From Gracilaria domingensis (lineage: Eukaryota; Rhodophyta; Florideophyceae; Gracilariales; Gracilariaceae): a DNA stretch of 64,000 bases. Below, one piece after another: positions 31,201 to 41,990 of the stretch. The translations under genes were made by a program, and so were the position numbers. The stretch covers positions 62,001 to 126,000 of the forward strand of contig VCMS01000087.1 in the NCBI GenBank assembly GCA_022539475.1. The letters run 5' to 3'. Below the pieces are notes generated by a model. That model saw only the letters and a program-made list of their open reading frames with translations. It was not told the origin of the DNA and did not search any database. The first letter of the stretch is position 1; every line of letters begins with the position of its first letter.

Positions 31201-32774
31201 AGTGCACACGGGATGATGTGTCTATTTTGGGGGCGGCGGCTGCTGAAGCTTGCTAGGCTGTTGTTCCAATCAAGTTGGCTGCATGCAGTTGATTTTTGAC
31301 AGTGGCGAGGACAGGAGGGTGAGCTGCGCTGTGGAGGGAAGTGTAGGCGGTTGTCGTTTGGGAAGTGTATGAGATGTGCGCGTGCGTGCGTGCGCTTTGG
31401 CAGCGTTGGATGAATGAAAAGAACCGGGATTCGGTGATGATCGGTTATTTACACAGAGCTTGAGAGCGAGGCCGAAAAACAATAGCAGACTATATATATA
31501 GTGAGTCTGGCGACTTTTTTCATGTTTGGCGGCGAAAACGGGGGGGTGGGTGGGTGGGCGGTCTCGGGACAGGCGAGGGGGGGGCGGGCGGAGATGCAGG
31601 TGGGTTGAACGAATCGTGCGACGATGGTTATGCTGTGGCGCTTGCGGGACACGGAGATAGTACCTCTTTTCAAAACCATTACGATATGCAGTATGATACT
31701 GTACGCTTGAAGCAGTACGGCGCCAGTCACACGAGGCGGGCGCGGCCGTTCCCGCGCAATCTGCGCGCGCGCGCATTTTCTCGGCGGCGCTGTTGACGGG
31801 CGCGCGGCGGGCGCGGCCGCGGGCGCGGCGGACGGACGCGCAGCGGCGCGCGGACACGTCCGCGCGGCGCGCGCGCGCGCGGCCAGCTTGGCGGCGCGGC
31901 GCGGCGGCGCCTGAGCCATGGCGCGCGGCGGCGCGCGCGCGCTCGGCGCTTGTCGCGCGCCGTGCGTCGGCCAGCGCGCCGCGCGCGATGACAGCGGCGC
32001 CGGCGCGCGCAGCGGCTGCGCGCTCATATCCGCGCGCGCACGCTGAATCAAAAAGCGCGCCGCCGCCAAAAACAGCGCGCGCGCCAATAGTCAAAAAAGC
32101 AACCACTGCTGAGAAAGGTCCGCACGCGGGCGCGCGCGCGCCGTGCCGCGCCGCTGCGTGCGGACCTTGCGCGCGGCCGCACGCGTCTTTTGTCGCGATG
32201 CGCGCGGCGCATGGCGGGTGCGCGAGTGCGCGCGCGCGCGCACTCGAGACGGCGGCGCGCGCGGCCGTTACTTGTCCCGCCGGCGCCGCCGCGCCCGGGG
32301 GGCGCGCGGTGCGCGAGCAGCGGCGCGCGGCGCGCCCGCGCGGCGGCGCGCGGGCGGCGGCGGCGCGCGTCGCGCCGCGTCCCACGCGGCGGCGGCGCGG
32401 CGCGCGTTTAAGGCGCGCGCGCGCGCGCGCGCCGCTGGCGCAAGCTTCCACCTTCACGCGCGCTGCGTTGCTGCCGGCGCGCGCGCCGCGCCAGGCGTAC
32501 GGACCACGGCCCCGCGCCGCGCGCGCCGCCGGCGCGCCGTCCCACGCGCCGCCGCCGCGGCGCGCCGCGGCAGAACCGCCACCACGCGCGCCGAATCGGC
32601 GCGCGGCGCGCGCGTGCGGCGCGCGCGCGCGCGCCGCGCGCGCGCGCGCGCCACGCGCGCGCGCGCCGCGCCATTGCGCGCAGAAACTTGCAAAGCGGCT
32701 GTCAAAAAAGGCACGCGCGCGCTCTCTGCGCCGCCGCGTGCGCGCGCGCGCGCAGCGCGGCGTTGAGCCAGCGC
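31201..32774. other. Very GC-rich spacer with CGCG runs
   Basis: From about 31730 to 32770 the sequence is almost entirely G and C with repeated GCGCGC, producing long but meaningless Arg/Ala frames on both strands (up to 547 codons). A tatatatata step is at about 31489-31499. I see no gene. Confidence 0.5.
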
Positions 32775-32780
32775 TATAAA
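32775..32780 (+). promoter_or_regulatory. TATA box of the bZIP gene
   Basis: tataaa stands out in a GC-only background 139 bp before the bZIP start codon. A 19-bp poly-C tract and pyrimidine-rich leader follow (32816-32900). Confidence 0.55.
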
Positions 32781-32918
32781 GGTGCTTGAGCGCGCACGGC
32801 GCGGCGCCCCTCGCTCCCCCCCCCCCCCCCCCCCGCCCCCCCCCGCCCTCCCCCTTTAGCGCGCGCCCCCCCACCCCCATCACCCCCCCACACGCCCAAA
32901 TCAACGCACACACACACC

Positions 32919-33749
32919 ATGACAGTCTCTGCGCATGCGTCGCCGCCGCTGCCGTTTGCGGCCATTTCGCCCTCGCAGTCGCTGGAGGACATCCACTTCA
33001 ACCTGGCGCAGGAGATAACGCGCGCCATGGGCTCTCCAATCTCCACGGCGCCCGCCGCGCCGCCCAATGACGCATCGCCGCCACCGGCGCGGCCAGGCGC
33101 CAAGGCGGCGCTCACGGCGCCGCCGGCCGTGTCGGCGTCGCGCGCCTCGCGCTCGCACTACTCGCGCGCGCCCATCGTGAAGCCGTCGGCCGCCGAGGAG
33201 GAGCTGGTGCGCAAGATTCACCGCAAGGTGGGCGGCCCGTCCAAGCTCAGCACGTACGACGACCCGGCCAAGGTGCGCCACGTGGTGATCGAGGCGCTGG
33301 CGCTGGAGCAGCTGCACGTGGACGACGCCGAGCGCATCCGGCGCGGGCAGCTGTCCGTGTTCGAGCGCCGCGTGGTGCGCACCGTCACCAACCGCGGCGC
33401 GGCCGTGCGCTCGCGGATGCGCCAGCGCAAGCAGGTGGCGCAGCTGAAACACGAGCTGCGCCTGCGCGACATGCGCTGCCGGCAGCTGGAGAACGTGATC
33501 AAGGCACTGTGCGGCAAGTACGCGCTGCCGGTGCCGTACGCGCTGTCGCCGTCGCTGCAGCAGGCGCACGCGCAGCTGCCGCACGCGCAGCAGCAGGCGC
33601 GCTGTGGCGGCGCGGCCGAGAGCGAGAGCGAGTCGGTGCACTCGGCGGAGCAGCCGGCGGGCGGCGCGGCGCAGCGCGCGGACGGCGCGGCGGGCGCGCT
33701 GGTGCCGTCGCACGCGCTGCAGGCGCACGTGGAGGCGCAGCAGCAGGCG

Positions 33750-33785
<36 letters not shown>

Positions 33786-33860
33786 TTTGGCGTGGAATCG
33801 GATCTGTTCGGCAACCTCAACCTGATGGAGCACATGATTCCGCACGCCACATGGGTATGA
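32919..33860 (+). CDS. bZIP transcription factor
   Basis: 313 aa from ATG 32919. The basic region is NRGAAVRSRMRQRK (158-171), matching the N-x2-A-A-x3-S-R bZIP signature. A short zipper follows (LKHELRLRDMRCRQLENVI, Leu/Met/Leu/Ile spaced near seven). An upstream conserved-looking block (VRKIHRKVGGPSKLSTYDD, then VRHVVIEALALEQL) is unknown. The C terminus holds Gln/Ala stretches and a 12-residue Gly run encoded by (GGC)n, then a hydrophobic end (LFGNLNLMEHMI) that could be an activation segment. Codon third positions are nearly all G or C. Single exon, convergent with the bHLH gene. Confidence 0.85.
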
Positions 33861-34913
33861 GTGTTTTGATTGTCGTCTTTTTTTTTTTGTTTGTTTGCTT
33901 TGCCACGTTTGTTGTTTCCGGCAGCTGCCGATAGAGAGAGGGCGGCCTGCAGACGCGACGGGCGGCGAGAGATGTATCTATGTATGTTACACTAAAACAC
34001 GTTCCACGTTCAGACGCGCGCGCCTGCGAGCGCGCCGCGGCCGCCCAGCGGCCCGCCGCGCGTGTAAACCGCGCCCCGCGCGCGCGTGGCTGCTTGCCGC
34101 ACTGGCGCCGACGGCAAACGCGCTGGCGCAGCACTGCGCGTCCGACGTCATTGCCCGCCGCCCCGTGCCACAGCCCGCGCCAGCCGCAGCGCCGCGCGCA
34201 CTGCCCGCGCCGCGCGCCGCCAAGTCCGCGCCGCGCTCGCCGCCAGCGCGCCGCGCGCCGGCGCAAAAGGCGCCGCGCCGCTGCGGCCGCCACGCGCGCC
34301 ACGCCGCCACGCCGCCCACGCGCGCCACGCCGCCACGCCGCCCACGCCGCCCACGCCGCCCGCGCGCGCCGCTGGCCACGGCGGCGCGCGCACTGGCGCG
34401 CCCAAAAATAGCGCGGCGCGGCGCGCGCGCGCGCGCAGCGTGACGGCGCGCGCCTGCAAGCCGTTCCACGCCGGCGGCCGGCGGCGCGCGTCGCGCGCGC
34501 CGGAGCCGCACACCCGCGCGCACAAGCGCAAACAAACAGCCGCGCGCGCGCGCGCGCGGCTGTCCCACGGGCGCGCGCGCGGCGCACTCGAGAGCGCGCT
34601 CGCGCCGCGCCGCGCCGCCGCCGCGCCCGCCGCGCGCCGCCCGCCCGCGCCGCCGCCTTGCATCGCTGCGCATGTGATCTCCGTCGGCGCCGCCGCGCCG
34701 CTCTCGCCCGCGCGCGCGCGGCGCGCGGCGCGCGGCGCGCGGTGTAAACGGCGCGCGCGCGCGCGCGATGCCGCATACCACATCCCCGCCGCGGCGCCAA
34801 CGCGCGGCCAACGCGCGCGCGCGTGGAACAAGCCGCGCGTGCAGCGCATTACAAGCAGCCGCCGCGCGCTCTCGCGACCGCGCGCGCGGGCGCGCCGTGC
34901 GCCGGTGGCAGGC

Positions 34914-34944
<31 letters not shown>

Positions 34945-35003
34945 GCGCGGCGCCCAACAGCTCTCGGTGTGGAAAACCAAAAGACAAAAAACCAACAAGG
35001 AAG
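33861..35003. other. Extremely GC-rich intergenic region
   Basis: 1.1 kb between two convergent transcription-factor genes. Apart from the first 150 bp (T-run and likely bZIP 3' UTR) it is CGCG-rich, with a local tandem of cacgccgcc units at about 34290-34365. Long frames in all six readings are composition artefacts. Confidence 0.5.
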
Positions 35004-35042
<39 letters not shown>

Positions 35043-35059
35043 AAAAAAAAAAAAAAAAA
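35004..35059. repeat. Interrupted poly-A tract (37 A, GG, 17 A)
   Basis: Runs at 35004-35040 and 35043-35059. It begins 32 bp past the bHLH stop codon on the opposite strand, so that gene's 3' UTR would contain a long U tract. It could equally be the tail of a retro-inserted sequence on the plus strand. Confidence 0.9.
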
Positions 35060-35091
35060 GCTACAAGACATAATTAACAAAATTGTATGTA

Positions 35092-35480
35092 CTACACGGT
35101 CAGCGTGCTGCCGGGCGCCTCGTCGCGCTCGTCGTCCGACTCGGTCGGCGGGATGGAGAAGCCCTCCTTGAGCAGCTTCACCGCCTCCTGCAGCACGTCC
35201 GCCTTCTTGGTCACCTTCTGGTGCGGCCGCACCTTCTTGATCACGTTCTTCAGCCGCTCCAGCCCGCGGTCGATGCGCGACCGGCTCGCGCGCGTGTGCT
35301 CGTTGTGCCGCTGCTTGCGCTGCATCTCCGTCATCTGCTGCGCGCGCGAGCGCGACATGGGCCGCATCCGGCGCGGCGCGCACTTCCTGTCCACCGACAG
35401 CGCCTCCTCGATCTCCGACGCCCCCCCCACGATCGCCGCGTTGCCCATGGCGGCCGGCATCACCACCGCCGCCATGGGCG

Positions 35481-35512
<32 letters not shown>

Positions 35513-36061
35513 GCCATGTTGGGCAGCGACAGGTTGGGCATGGCCGGCACCGACGCGATCGCCAGCGGCGCGTGCAGCGGCTCCACCGCCGTCAGCGCGC
35601 CCGCGGCGTCGTTGGAGTCGGCGGTGCTCGGTGCGTGCAGCTGCGCGTGCGCGCCGGCCGCCGCGTCGTCGTGCGCGCCCAGCTCGTCGAAAAAGGTGTG
35701 GCGCCCGAACGGGAAGCGCTCGTCACTGTCGTGCGCCGGCTGGAACGAGTGCACCGTCGGATCGGGGTGCAGCGGCAGCGGCATGGCCTCCGACTTGCGC
35801 GGGTACGCGGGCGGGTAGCGGTGCGGCTGGTGCGGGCTGATCAGCTGCAGCGACGAGTGGTGCAGCTTGGACATCTGCGGCAGCGCGGACGGCATGTACG
35901 AGCGCGACGCGAACGCGTGCGACGGCGGCGGCGCCTTGAGGTGCGCGTCGTCGGCGCGCGGCGGCGGCAGCCCGCCGCCGTGCGCGTGCGGCGACGACGG
36001 CGGCTGCTGCGGCGGCTGCGAGCGCTGCGGCGCGTGCGGCGCGTGCGACGCGGACTGCTGC

Positions 36062-36093
<32 letters not shown>

Positions 36094-36309
36094 CATGGAC
36101 GATGGCGGCGCCGAGTTGGGCGGCAGGTGCGCCGAGGCGTGCTTGGCGTTGGCCACCGACACGAGCGGGTGCGCGTGCGCCGAGTGCGAGGGCGCGAACG
36201 AGTTGGTGGTGGACGAGTGGTGCGAATCGGCGTAGGGCGGCGGCGCGGAGAAGGCGGGCGGCAGCGAAGAGTGAGGGGAGGGGTGTTGCTGCATGATGGC
36301 GGCGGACAT
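35092..36309 (-). CDS. bHLH transcription factor
   Basis: 405 aa from ATG 36309. The basic helix-loop-helix is near the C terminus (about residues 334-383): RHNEHTRASRSRIDRGLERL, loop with VRPHQK, then ADVLQEAVKLLKEG. The basic region has His-x3-Glu-x2-Arg-like spacing (H335-N-E337), expected for E-box binding. The first 320 residues are His/Pro/Ala/Ser-rich, with an Ala run of about 11 and a Gly run of about 9 from GCC/GGC repeats. It is divergent from MCTS1 and convergent with the bZIP gene. Dimer partner unknown. Single exon. Confidence 0.86.
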
Positions 36310-36877
36310 GGGGGGGTGAACGGGGTGGGCGGGAACGGGGGCGGGAAACGGGGGCGGGGGTGAGAACGGGCGGAGACGGGGGCGGGGGGGTGTGTGTGTG
36401 TGTGCGGGCACGGCGGTGGGGGGGAAGGGGGCGGGAGCGAGGGCGGGCGCGGGCGCGGGCGTGGCGGCGGGGCGCGGGCGCGGGCGCGAGGCGATGAGAT
36501 GCGCGCGCGCCTTAAGTTGCGCGCGTGGCGGCGCGCGCGGCGGCGCGGCGCGCGCGGCTGGCGCACGCATCTGGCGCGGCGCCGCGTCACGCGTCACGGC
36601 GCGCGTGGCGCGCGCGCGCGCGTTCCAACTACCTTCGGCGCGCGCCGCTAAGAATAGCCGCGCCATTGGCTGCAAACTTTCATTACTGTGCCTGCCGCCC
36701 GCCGCGCGCCGCCGCCGCCCCGCCGCCGCCGCCGCGCCGCCCGCGCGCGCGCCCCTCCCCGCCCATCCCCCCCCCCCCCCCTCCCCACGCCCCGCCGCCG
36801 CCCCGCCGCCGCCGCCCCGCCCCGCCACGCGCCGCCTGCCCGCGCGCCCGCGCGCCCGCCGCCAGCTGGCCGCCGCC
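36310..36877. promoter_or_regulatory. Shared GC-rich promoter of bHLH (-) and MCTS1 (+)
   Basis: 568 bp between divergent start codons. The bHLH side is G-rich on the plus strand and the MCTS1 side is C-rich, so each transcript would have a pyrimidine-rich leader. A (GT)n run lies at 36391-36403. No TATA seen. Confidence 0.45.
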
Positions 36878-37426
36878 ATGTTCAAGCGCTTCTCGCCCGA
36901 CGCCGCGTCCGCGCAGTCCGCCATCAAGTCCTCGCAGCAGCGCGCCGCGCGCGCCAACGTCGTGCAGCAGATGCCCGCCGCGCGCGCGTACTGCGACCAC
37001 TTCTTCCCCAAGAAGGAGAAGACCATTCTGGTCAAGTGCCCGGGCCACCTGTCCGTGCTGTGCACCGCCGACGGCCGCCCCGCCTTCTTCCAGACGCGCG
37101 GCGGCCAGTTCTTCCCCACGCTGCGCACGCTGCACCGCTTCCCCGTGCTGCTGCCGTCGCTGCGCGTCGACCGCGGCGCCGTGCGCCACGTCATCAACGG
37201 CGCCGACGTCATGGTGCCGGGCCTGCGCTCCGAGCGCGCCGCCATCGAGAGCGAGGTGGACGCCGGCGCCGCCGTCGCCGTCTACGCCGACGGCAAGCAG
37301 CACGCCATCGCCGTCGGCATCGCGCGCATGTCGTCGGCGCAGATCCGCGCCGCCGACAAGGGCATTGCCGTCGAGAACCTGCACTACGTCTCGGACGGGC
37401 TGTGGAAGTGCGAGCAGCTCTCATAG
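36878..37426 (+). CDS. MCTS1: MCTS1/Tma20-like translation re-initiation and recycling factor
   Basis: 182 aa from ATG 36878, the length of human MCTS1 (181). It starts MFKRFSPDAAS, and carries VKCPGHLSVLCTADGRPAFFQ, FFPTLRTLHRFP and, in the PUA domain (about 94-172), VDRGAVRHVINGADVMVPGL, DGKQHAIAVGIARMS and GIAVENLHYVSDGLW. With DENR this family ejects deacylated tRNA from 40S subunits and supports re-initiation. Codon usage is extremely GC-rich (almost no A/T third positions). Single exon. Confidence 0.93.
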   Translation: MFKRFSPDAASAQSAIKSSQQRAARANVVQQMPAARAYCDHFFPKKEKTILVKCPGHLSVLCTADGRPAFFQTRGGQFFPTLRTLHRFPVLLPSLRVDRGAVRHVINGADVMVPGLRSERAAIESEVDAGAAVAVYADGKQHAIAVGIARMSSAQIRAADKGIAVENLHYVSDGLWKCEQLS

Positions 37427-38163
37427 AAGTCGTGACACGCGTCGCCCGCGCTGACAAGCTCTCTCTTGTAAAAATGATTCGGCCGCACCGCGGTTCTCTC
37501 TCTCGCCTCACCGGCTCTACGCAGCTCGCACGTCTTTCTATCGTGCATGCGCCCGCGTGTCGTGCGACTAGCGTACCATCTTGCGCCTTGGTAAACCGTG
37601 TACCAGTACGTCCTTGACGTCATTTTTGTGCGAGCCCCGTCGTAATTCACCGTTTGTGCTACCTCTCAACCGTTCACACTCGCTGAAGTAAGACGTGCGC
37701 GCCTAAGACTTATGCTTGCGTGTCGCAATCGCGTGTCGCTCGTGCAACTTTTCGCTCTTCATTGCTAAACAAACACGTGCGTATAACACTTGCTAGTGGC
37801 AAAAAGCCGTCAGAAGCGCCATCTCACGTCTGTCCGCACCTTCGTATCAGTTAGATACCTGTATTTTTTTACTTCCGTATGTTCTAAGGTGACGTCCCCC
37901 CCCCTCCCCCCATTCGGCAAGAGTACAAACATGATCATACACACACACACACACACACACAAGTCTCGCCCAAGCTGCAGTAGCACAAACACGACGCACG
38001 TGATGATTTGCTTTGCAATTGCTTCATTCTGTGAGGCACAACATGAGAGCTCCTGCGTGCATGGTATGAGAAACCTTCTTCGATGCCCAAACCAAAACCT
38101 CGTGCGACTGTAGGTAAAAAAAAAAAAAACACACAAGAGTCGCTGCGATTATCATAGCTGGTA
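37427..38163. other. Spacer between MCTS1 and SETD9-like gene
   Basis: Composition drops sharply after 37430. It contains an (AC)n microsatellite at 37938-37960, a C tract near 37896 and an A13 run near 38115. No gene seen. Confidence 0.5.
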
Positions 38164-39063
38164 TCACCTAAAAAGCATTGCTGCAGGTGACGAGTGCCAT
38201 CGTCTTCGAGTGATCTCTGGCTCCGGGTCAGTATACCAGCTCGGCAACGAAATTTGGGGGTTGAAACGATAGTTAAACAGCACTTCCTCGCCGTCAGCAA
38301 TATCTCGCAGCGCCACTAATGCCACTGTGCGAAGCACATTCTTGCCCTCTTTTGTGTACAGCTCCACGCCCGGGACGCGCTGTCTTGCAGCCATATCGGC
38401 CAACCCGTTGAAAAAGCGAATTCGGGACGTCACGGCTTCCTGTACGGGGATCAGCGCGCTCAGGTGAGCTGGTAATCGGTTGGACCGAATGTCCAACAGG
38501 AATTGTAACGTGTTTGGCGCGCCATGGTTTGCGTAATGCGCGGTGCCAAAGGGATGGTACAACTCCTTTTGATGATCTTGAAAAGAGGCGTTGATGCATA
38601 CGTCATGAGAAGAATCGACTATGACGCCGTCGTACCGGCAAATGGCCAAATCCGATAATTGCTGTGGTATCTCACTTGGCTGGTAAAACATGCCCGGGAA
38701 AAGCGCCACCAGGCATCCGGCCGGCGCGGTGCCAGATATGAACAGTCCATTTCCGGCGTCTGGGACGTTTGAGGGCGCAATCACGGGGGCATATCCCAGT
38801 TTGGTTTGCACCAAGTCGCGGATCGATCTCGGCGAAGTATCGACCAATGCGCCGTGCGTGGCGTTAAGAGTTTGATACACTTGTCTCGTGAGATGCGCGT
38901 CCAGAGCTTGCGCTTGTTTTTGAGCGCTTGCCTCTTGCAGCGTCTTGTCCGGAAGAAGAGCGCACAGGCGTTTGGAATCGAGTTGCAGCTGGAGCGATCT
39001 TCCGGTTGCCGGTTTTTGCCGAGCCGTTCGGACGCCTATGCGGCGCAAAATGTCTCGAAGCAT
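38164..39063 (-). CDS. SET-domain protein, SETD9-like
   Basis: 299 aa from ATG 39063. The SET core is recognisable: GNGLFISGTAPAGCLVALFP (N-terminal SET strand), YANHGAPNTLQFLLD at the place of the usual NHS/C motif, VALVALRDIADGEEVLFNYR (the GEE-x-x-x-x-Y end). The order and spacing resemble SETD9. The first ~90 residues are helical and basic, possibly a targeting sequence (MLRDILRRIGVRTARQKP). Substrate unknown. It is divergent from the FHA gene (613 bp apart). Single exon. Confidence 0.75.
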   Translation of the reverse strand: MLRDILRRIGVRTARQKPATGRSLQLQLDSKRLCALLPDKTLQEASAQKQAQALDAHLTRQVYQTLNATHGALVDTSPRSIRDLVQTKLGYAPVIAPSNVPDAGNGLFISGTAPAGCLVALFPGMFYQPSEIPQQLSDLAICRYDGVIVDSSHDVCINASFQDHQKELYHPFGTAHYANHGAPNTLQFLLDIRSNRLPAHLSALIPVQEAVTSRIRFFNGLADMAARQRVPGVELYTKEGKNVLRTVALVALRDIADGEEVLFNYRFNPQISLPSWYTDPEPEITRRRWHSSPAAMLFR

Positions 39064-39676
39064 TTTTCAACAGGGGGGTGCAGCTAGTGCCTAGCAGGCC
39101 ATGCGCGTCAACGGTGTTGCGGGCTGAAATTTCATCGACTCGTTCATGCCGTCTTCTCAGCGTCAAGCCCGTGCTTCCATGGGCCGACAACGGGAAGGAT
39201 TATGCTCCACCGCCGGAGATCATCTGTCCCGCTGAACAAATGTGCAAAGGAGAACACAGCTGCGATTGAATCTTCCGGTGCGCCTGTAGCTCATGATCGT
39301 TCATATCTATTGCTGTCTGGAAATCATCATCCAAAAAATCACAACGTATTTTTCTTTTTTCCGAGACAGGAGATTGCCGTTGAAGCCGGGAGCCCAGGGC
39401 AGGCTCGCACTTCCTACGAAAATAGGCCACCTGTATCTACAGTGAAGACTACCCTTGGCGGATAGAGCGGATCAACAAACATAACACCACGGCAGCCTCC
39501 ACATGGACGCGTCCCTTCGTCAAACGTCTCGAGCCCCCGATACACCGACACTTGGACGCACTGAGCGTTTTCAGAATGCTGCGCAAGTGCTGCGCCTGCC
39601 ATTTCTTTCGAAACAAATCGTGGCATAGGACGAGCGAACAGCTTTTCCCCACTGTACCGAAAGAGCCTGTTCTCAC
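39064..39676. promoter_or_regulatory. Divergent promoter between SETD9-like and FHA genes
   Basis: 613 bp separating the two start codons. Short open frames are unsupported. No clear TATA box is visible. Confidence 0.35.
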
Positions 39677-40903
39677 ATGTCTGTGATACCGACGCAGATG
39701 GGTCTGCCCGTCTGCCTTGTGCCTTCCAAGTTGAAATATACACCCGATGCGGAAGCCCTCGGAGAGATTTCCAGAATCTACGGCTTTCAAGAAATACGCC
39801 ACAAGAACAAAGAAACCGTCGGCTGGATCAAGTTCATGGACCCCATCCCATTCTTGCTTTTCGGACGCGACCTTGGCGCTTCTCACGTCTTCGTCGGCCA
39901 CCCGTCAGTGTCACCTCAACATGCGGTTGCCTTTTGGGACCGCAGAACCGGCTTGTGCATGATTCAGGATCTCGAATCTGAATCTGGCACCAAGCTGAAC
40001 GGCAAATCATTGTCCCACTTGGAGCCAGTTGTTCTTCAACCCAAAGATGAGATTGTCATGGGAAACTCTGCTCACCATTACATCTTTGACTACCTTCCTT
40101 TGGAGTATCGCGACGAGGAGCCGCCGAATACGCAGCCGCCCTCCATGGATGCGCGCACAGAAGCTTCTGGTCTTCCACCCCCCGCTCGAAGACTGTCAAA
40201 CGATTCTCCCCCACCCGTGGGCCCGGGTGCGTTCTCGCGCTCACCGATAGGGTCCGAGGTACGGGGGCGCCCCGGTATGTCTGCAAGAATGTTGGGCCCG
40301 CCGCGCAGAAGCGGTCCTCTGGCAGAACTCCCTTCTGGAAGAGATCGAGAGCATCCGAGACCCGACGACCTTAGTTATGATCGCGGTCGTGGTATGGACA
40401 GTCGTTGGCATGACAGACCGATGGGAAGGGGTGAGCCTATGGATGATGATCCTAGAAGAATGCCACCCCTAAATCCAGATCGTTACCCGCCCGGACGCGA
40501 TCCTAGCAGTCCACCACCTCGACCTCCTAGAGACCCGATGGATGACAGGTATGCACCAATGCATGACCCCCGTGAGCATGACAGGCGCCCGTTTCGACCA
40601 GATGACTATGAGAACCGTCGACCCGTGCATCCACCAAGAGGTTTTAGACCGCCACCAGATGGACACCCAGAAGAGTTCAGGCGGCCCCCGCCCCCCGACA
40701 TGGACTATGGCAGACAAAGGCGGCCAATGAGAGAATATGACGACAGAGGCCCTCCTCCTGAAGACTATCGCGGAAGAGGTGGCAGAGATTACGAGTATGA
40801 CAGACGTGGCGGTGATGTCTATCGTCCCAGGGGCGGCGGCCGCAGTGGTTATAGCGGTGGAGATTCTGGAAGACATCGCCCGCGACAAAATGATGGGTAC
40901 TAA
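39677..40903 (+). CDS. FHA-domain protein with Arg/Asp/Pro-rich tail (SNIP1/NIPP1-like)
   Basis: 408 aa from ATG 39677. The FHA domain (about 50-125) shows the phosphothreonine-binding residues GR (63-64), SPQH (79-82, SxxH) and LNG (107-109). The remainder (150-408) is unstructured and dominated by Arg, Asp, Pro and Gly (DDPRRMPPLNPDRYPPGRD, DYEYDRRGG), ending in RGGGRSGYSGG. The layout resembles FHA proteins of the spliceosome and RNA metabolism. That role is inference, since only the FHA part is diagnostic. Single exon. Confidence 0.78.
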   Translation: MSVIPTQMGLPVCLVPSKLKYTPDAEALGEISRIYGFQEIRHKNKETVGWIKFMDPIPFLLFGRDLGASHVFVGHPSVSPQHAVAFWDRRTGLCMIQDLESESGTKLNGKSLSHLEPVVLQPKDEIVMGNSAHHYIFDYLPLEYRDEEPPNTQPPSMDARTEASGLPPPARRLSNDSPPPVGPGAFSRSPIGSEVRGRPGMSARMLGPPRRSGPLAELPSGRDREHPRPDDLSYDRGRGMDSRWHDRPMGRGEPMDDDPRRMPPLNPDRYPPGRDPSSPPPRPPRDPMDDRYAPMHDPREHDRRPFRPDDYENRRPVHPPRGFRPPPDGHPEEFRRPPPPDMDYGRQRRPMREYDDRGPPPEDYRGRGGRDYEYDRRGGDVYRPRGGGRSGYSGGDSGRHRPRQNDGY

Positions 40904-41829
40904 ATGCTTGCCGACTACGTAACGGTATTGCTTATTTTCACGACAACGCAGGTGCTCCCTGTCAGGGCCCTAGAACGTGCGAATGAAACCTCGCGGACCA
41001 CGTTTTGCGAGGTTGTCTTCTATCACTCGCTTCTTAAGGGGAGCATATAACTTTGAAGATGTCTGCATATCGAGATAGAAGATGCAAATTGTTATTATGT
41101 GCAATTGATGGGCAAGAAGAGTTTCGATCTCCCAACAGATGAGAACCGGCACTGATTATACACCTGTACGCAGGAGTGCGACGTCACATAGTTGCGGTAT
41201 TGTTGCGCCGGTGATGAGCATTGCCAAGAGGGAGAGAAGTGTTTTTTTGCAGATTACACTGAAGATATTGTCCTTGATGTCTTCAGATGTGTACGTACTG
41301 TATCGGCTCTAAAAGGCTGACAGTCATATGCATGGTGCCGGGTTTAGTTCATAGCAGAGGGAGACCGTGCAAGAGCTCCGCTCAGTATTGTTTGTTCGAT
41401 CGAATGCCATCTCGTTCCGAAGTTGTACAGTAGTACTCCATTGAGAGGAGCGCTATTCGTGAGAACGGAATCAGCTACGTGTAAGGCGAGGTTGGAAATG
41501 AGTGAAGGGCACTCACTACTGACTGTGCCAATTTTGAAGATGAAGGACGTGGAGATAACACATGGGCCGACTCAGCGCAATGTTTGGGACACTCTGTAAT
41601 GTTGACCCCGAGTAAGGAAAGTGAGTGTTGTACGGCCAAAGCTGTGGTCATCCATATCGCAGGGGAACATCAGTCCCAGAAACGGAACTCATTCCTTATT
41701 GTCAAGCTCCAGTAGGCGAGTTGTAGTTTTCTTTTTCTTCGTATAATAGACGATACAAGTGGTTCCGTATCTGACTGGCCAAAAACACACATATACACTG
41801 CAGACCATATGTCCAAAATTATCTAAACC
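40904..41829. other. Gene-free AT-rich DNA
   Basis: No supported gene. A T/TTC-rich run at about 41729-41740 is a possible minus-strand GAA tail. Confidence 0.4.
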
Positions 41830-41990
41830 GAAATGTTTTACAGAGTGCGAGACGTTCTTTATCTTGATGGTGAAGACAGGGTATCGGTGAGCGAAGCCTT
41901 CATCAAGTGGCTTGATAACATGTTGGCCTTTCTAGCTAGAGTGAGGGAACGCTTTCTGGCAACATTATTTGCTGTGAATGTAGATGAGTC
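41830..41990 (+). mobile_element. Decayed retrotransposon 3' end, copy 6
   Basis: The frame beginning at 41833 contains NMLAFLARVRERFLATLF, aligned with LAFLVRERFFEERS of copy 4 and FLAFLKREN of copy 3. No zinc-knuckle remains and no tail is clear, so the identification rests on one motif. Confidence 0.4.

Noticed and set aside
31270..32913. 547-codon minus-strand open frame, and plus-strand frames of over 200-300 codons in the same stretch
   Set aside because: Arg/Ala/Gly-only composition from CG runs; open on both strands and in several frames with no motif. Low stop-codon frequency in GC-rich DNA explains it.
34290..34370. Possible CRISPR-like or spaced repeat array
   Set aside because: Simple tandem cacgccgcc units without unique spacers, in a eukaryotic GC-rich spacer.
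33817..35383. Long frames of 270-411 codons on both strands between the bZIP and bHLH genes
   Set aside because: Same composition artefact; no family motif and one runs through the poly-A tract as poly-Lys/Phe.
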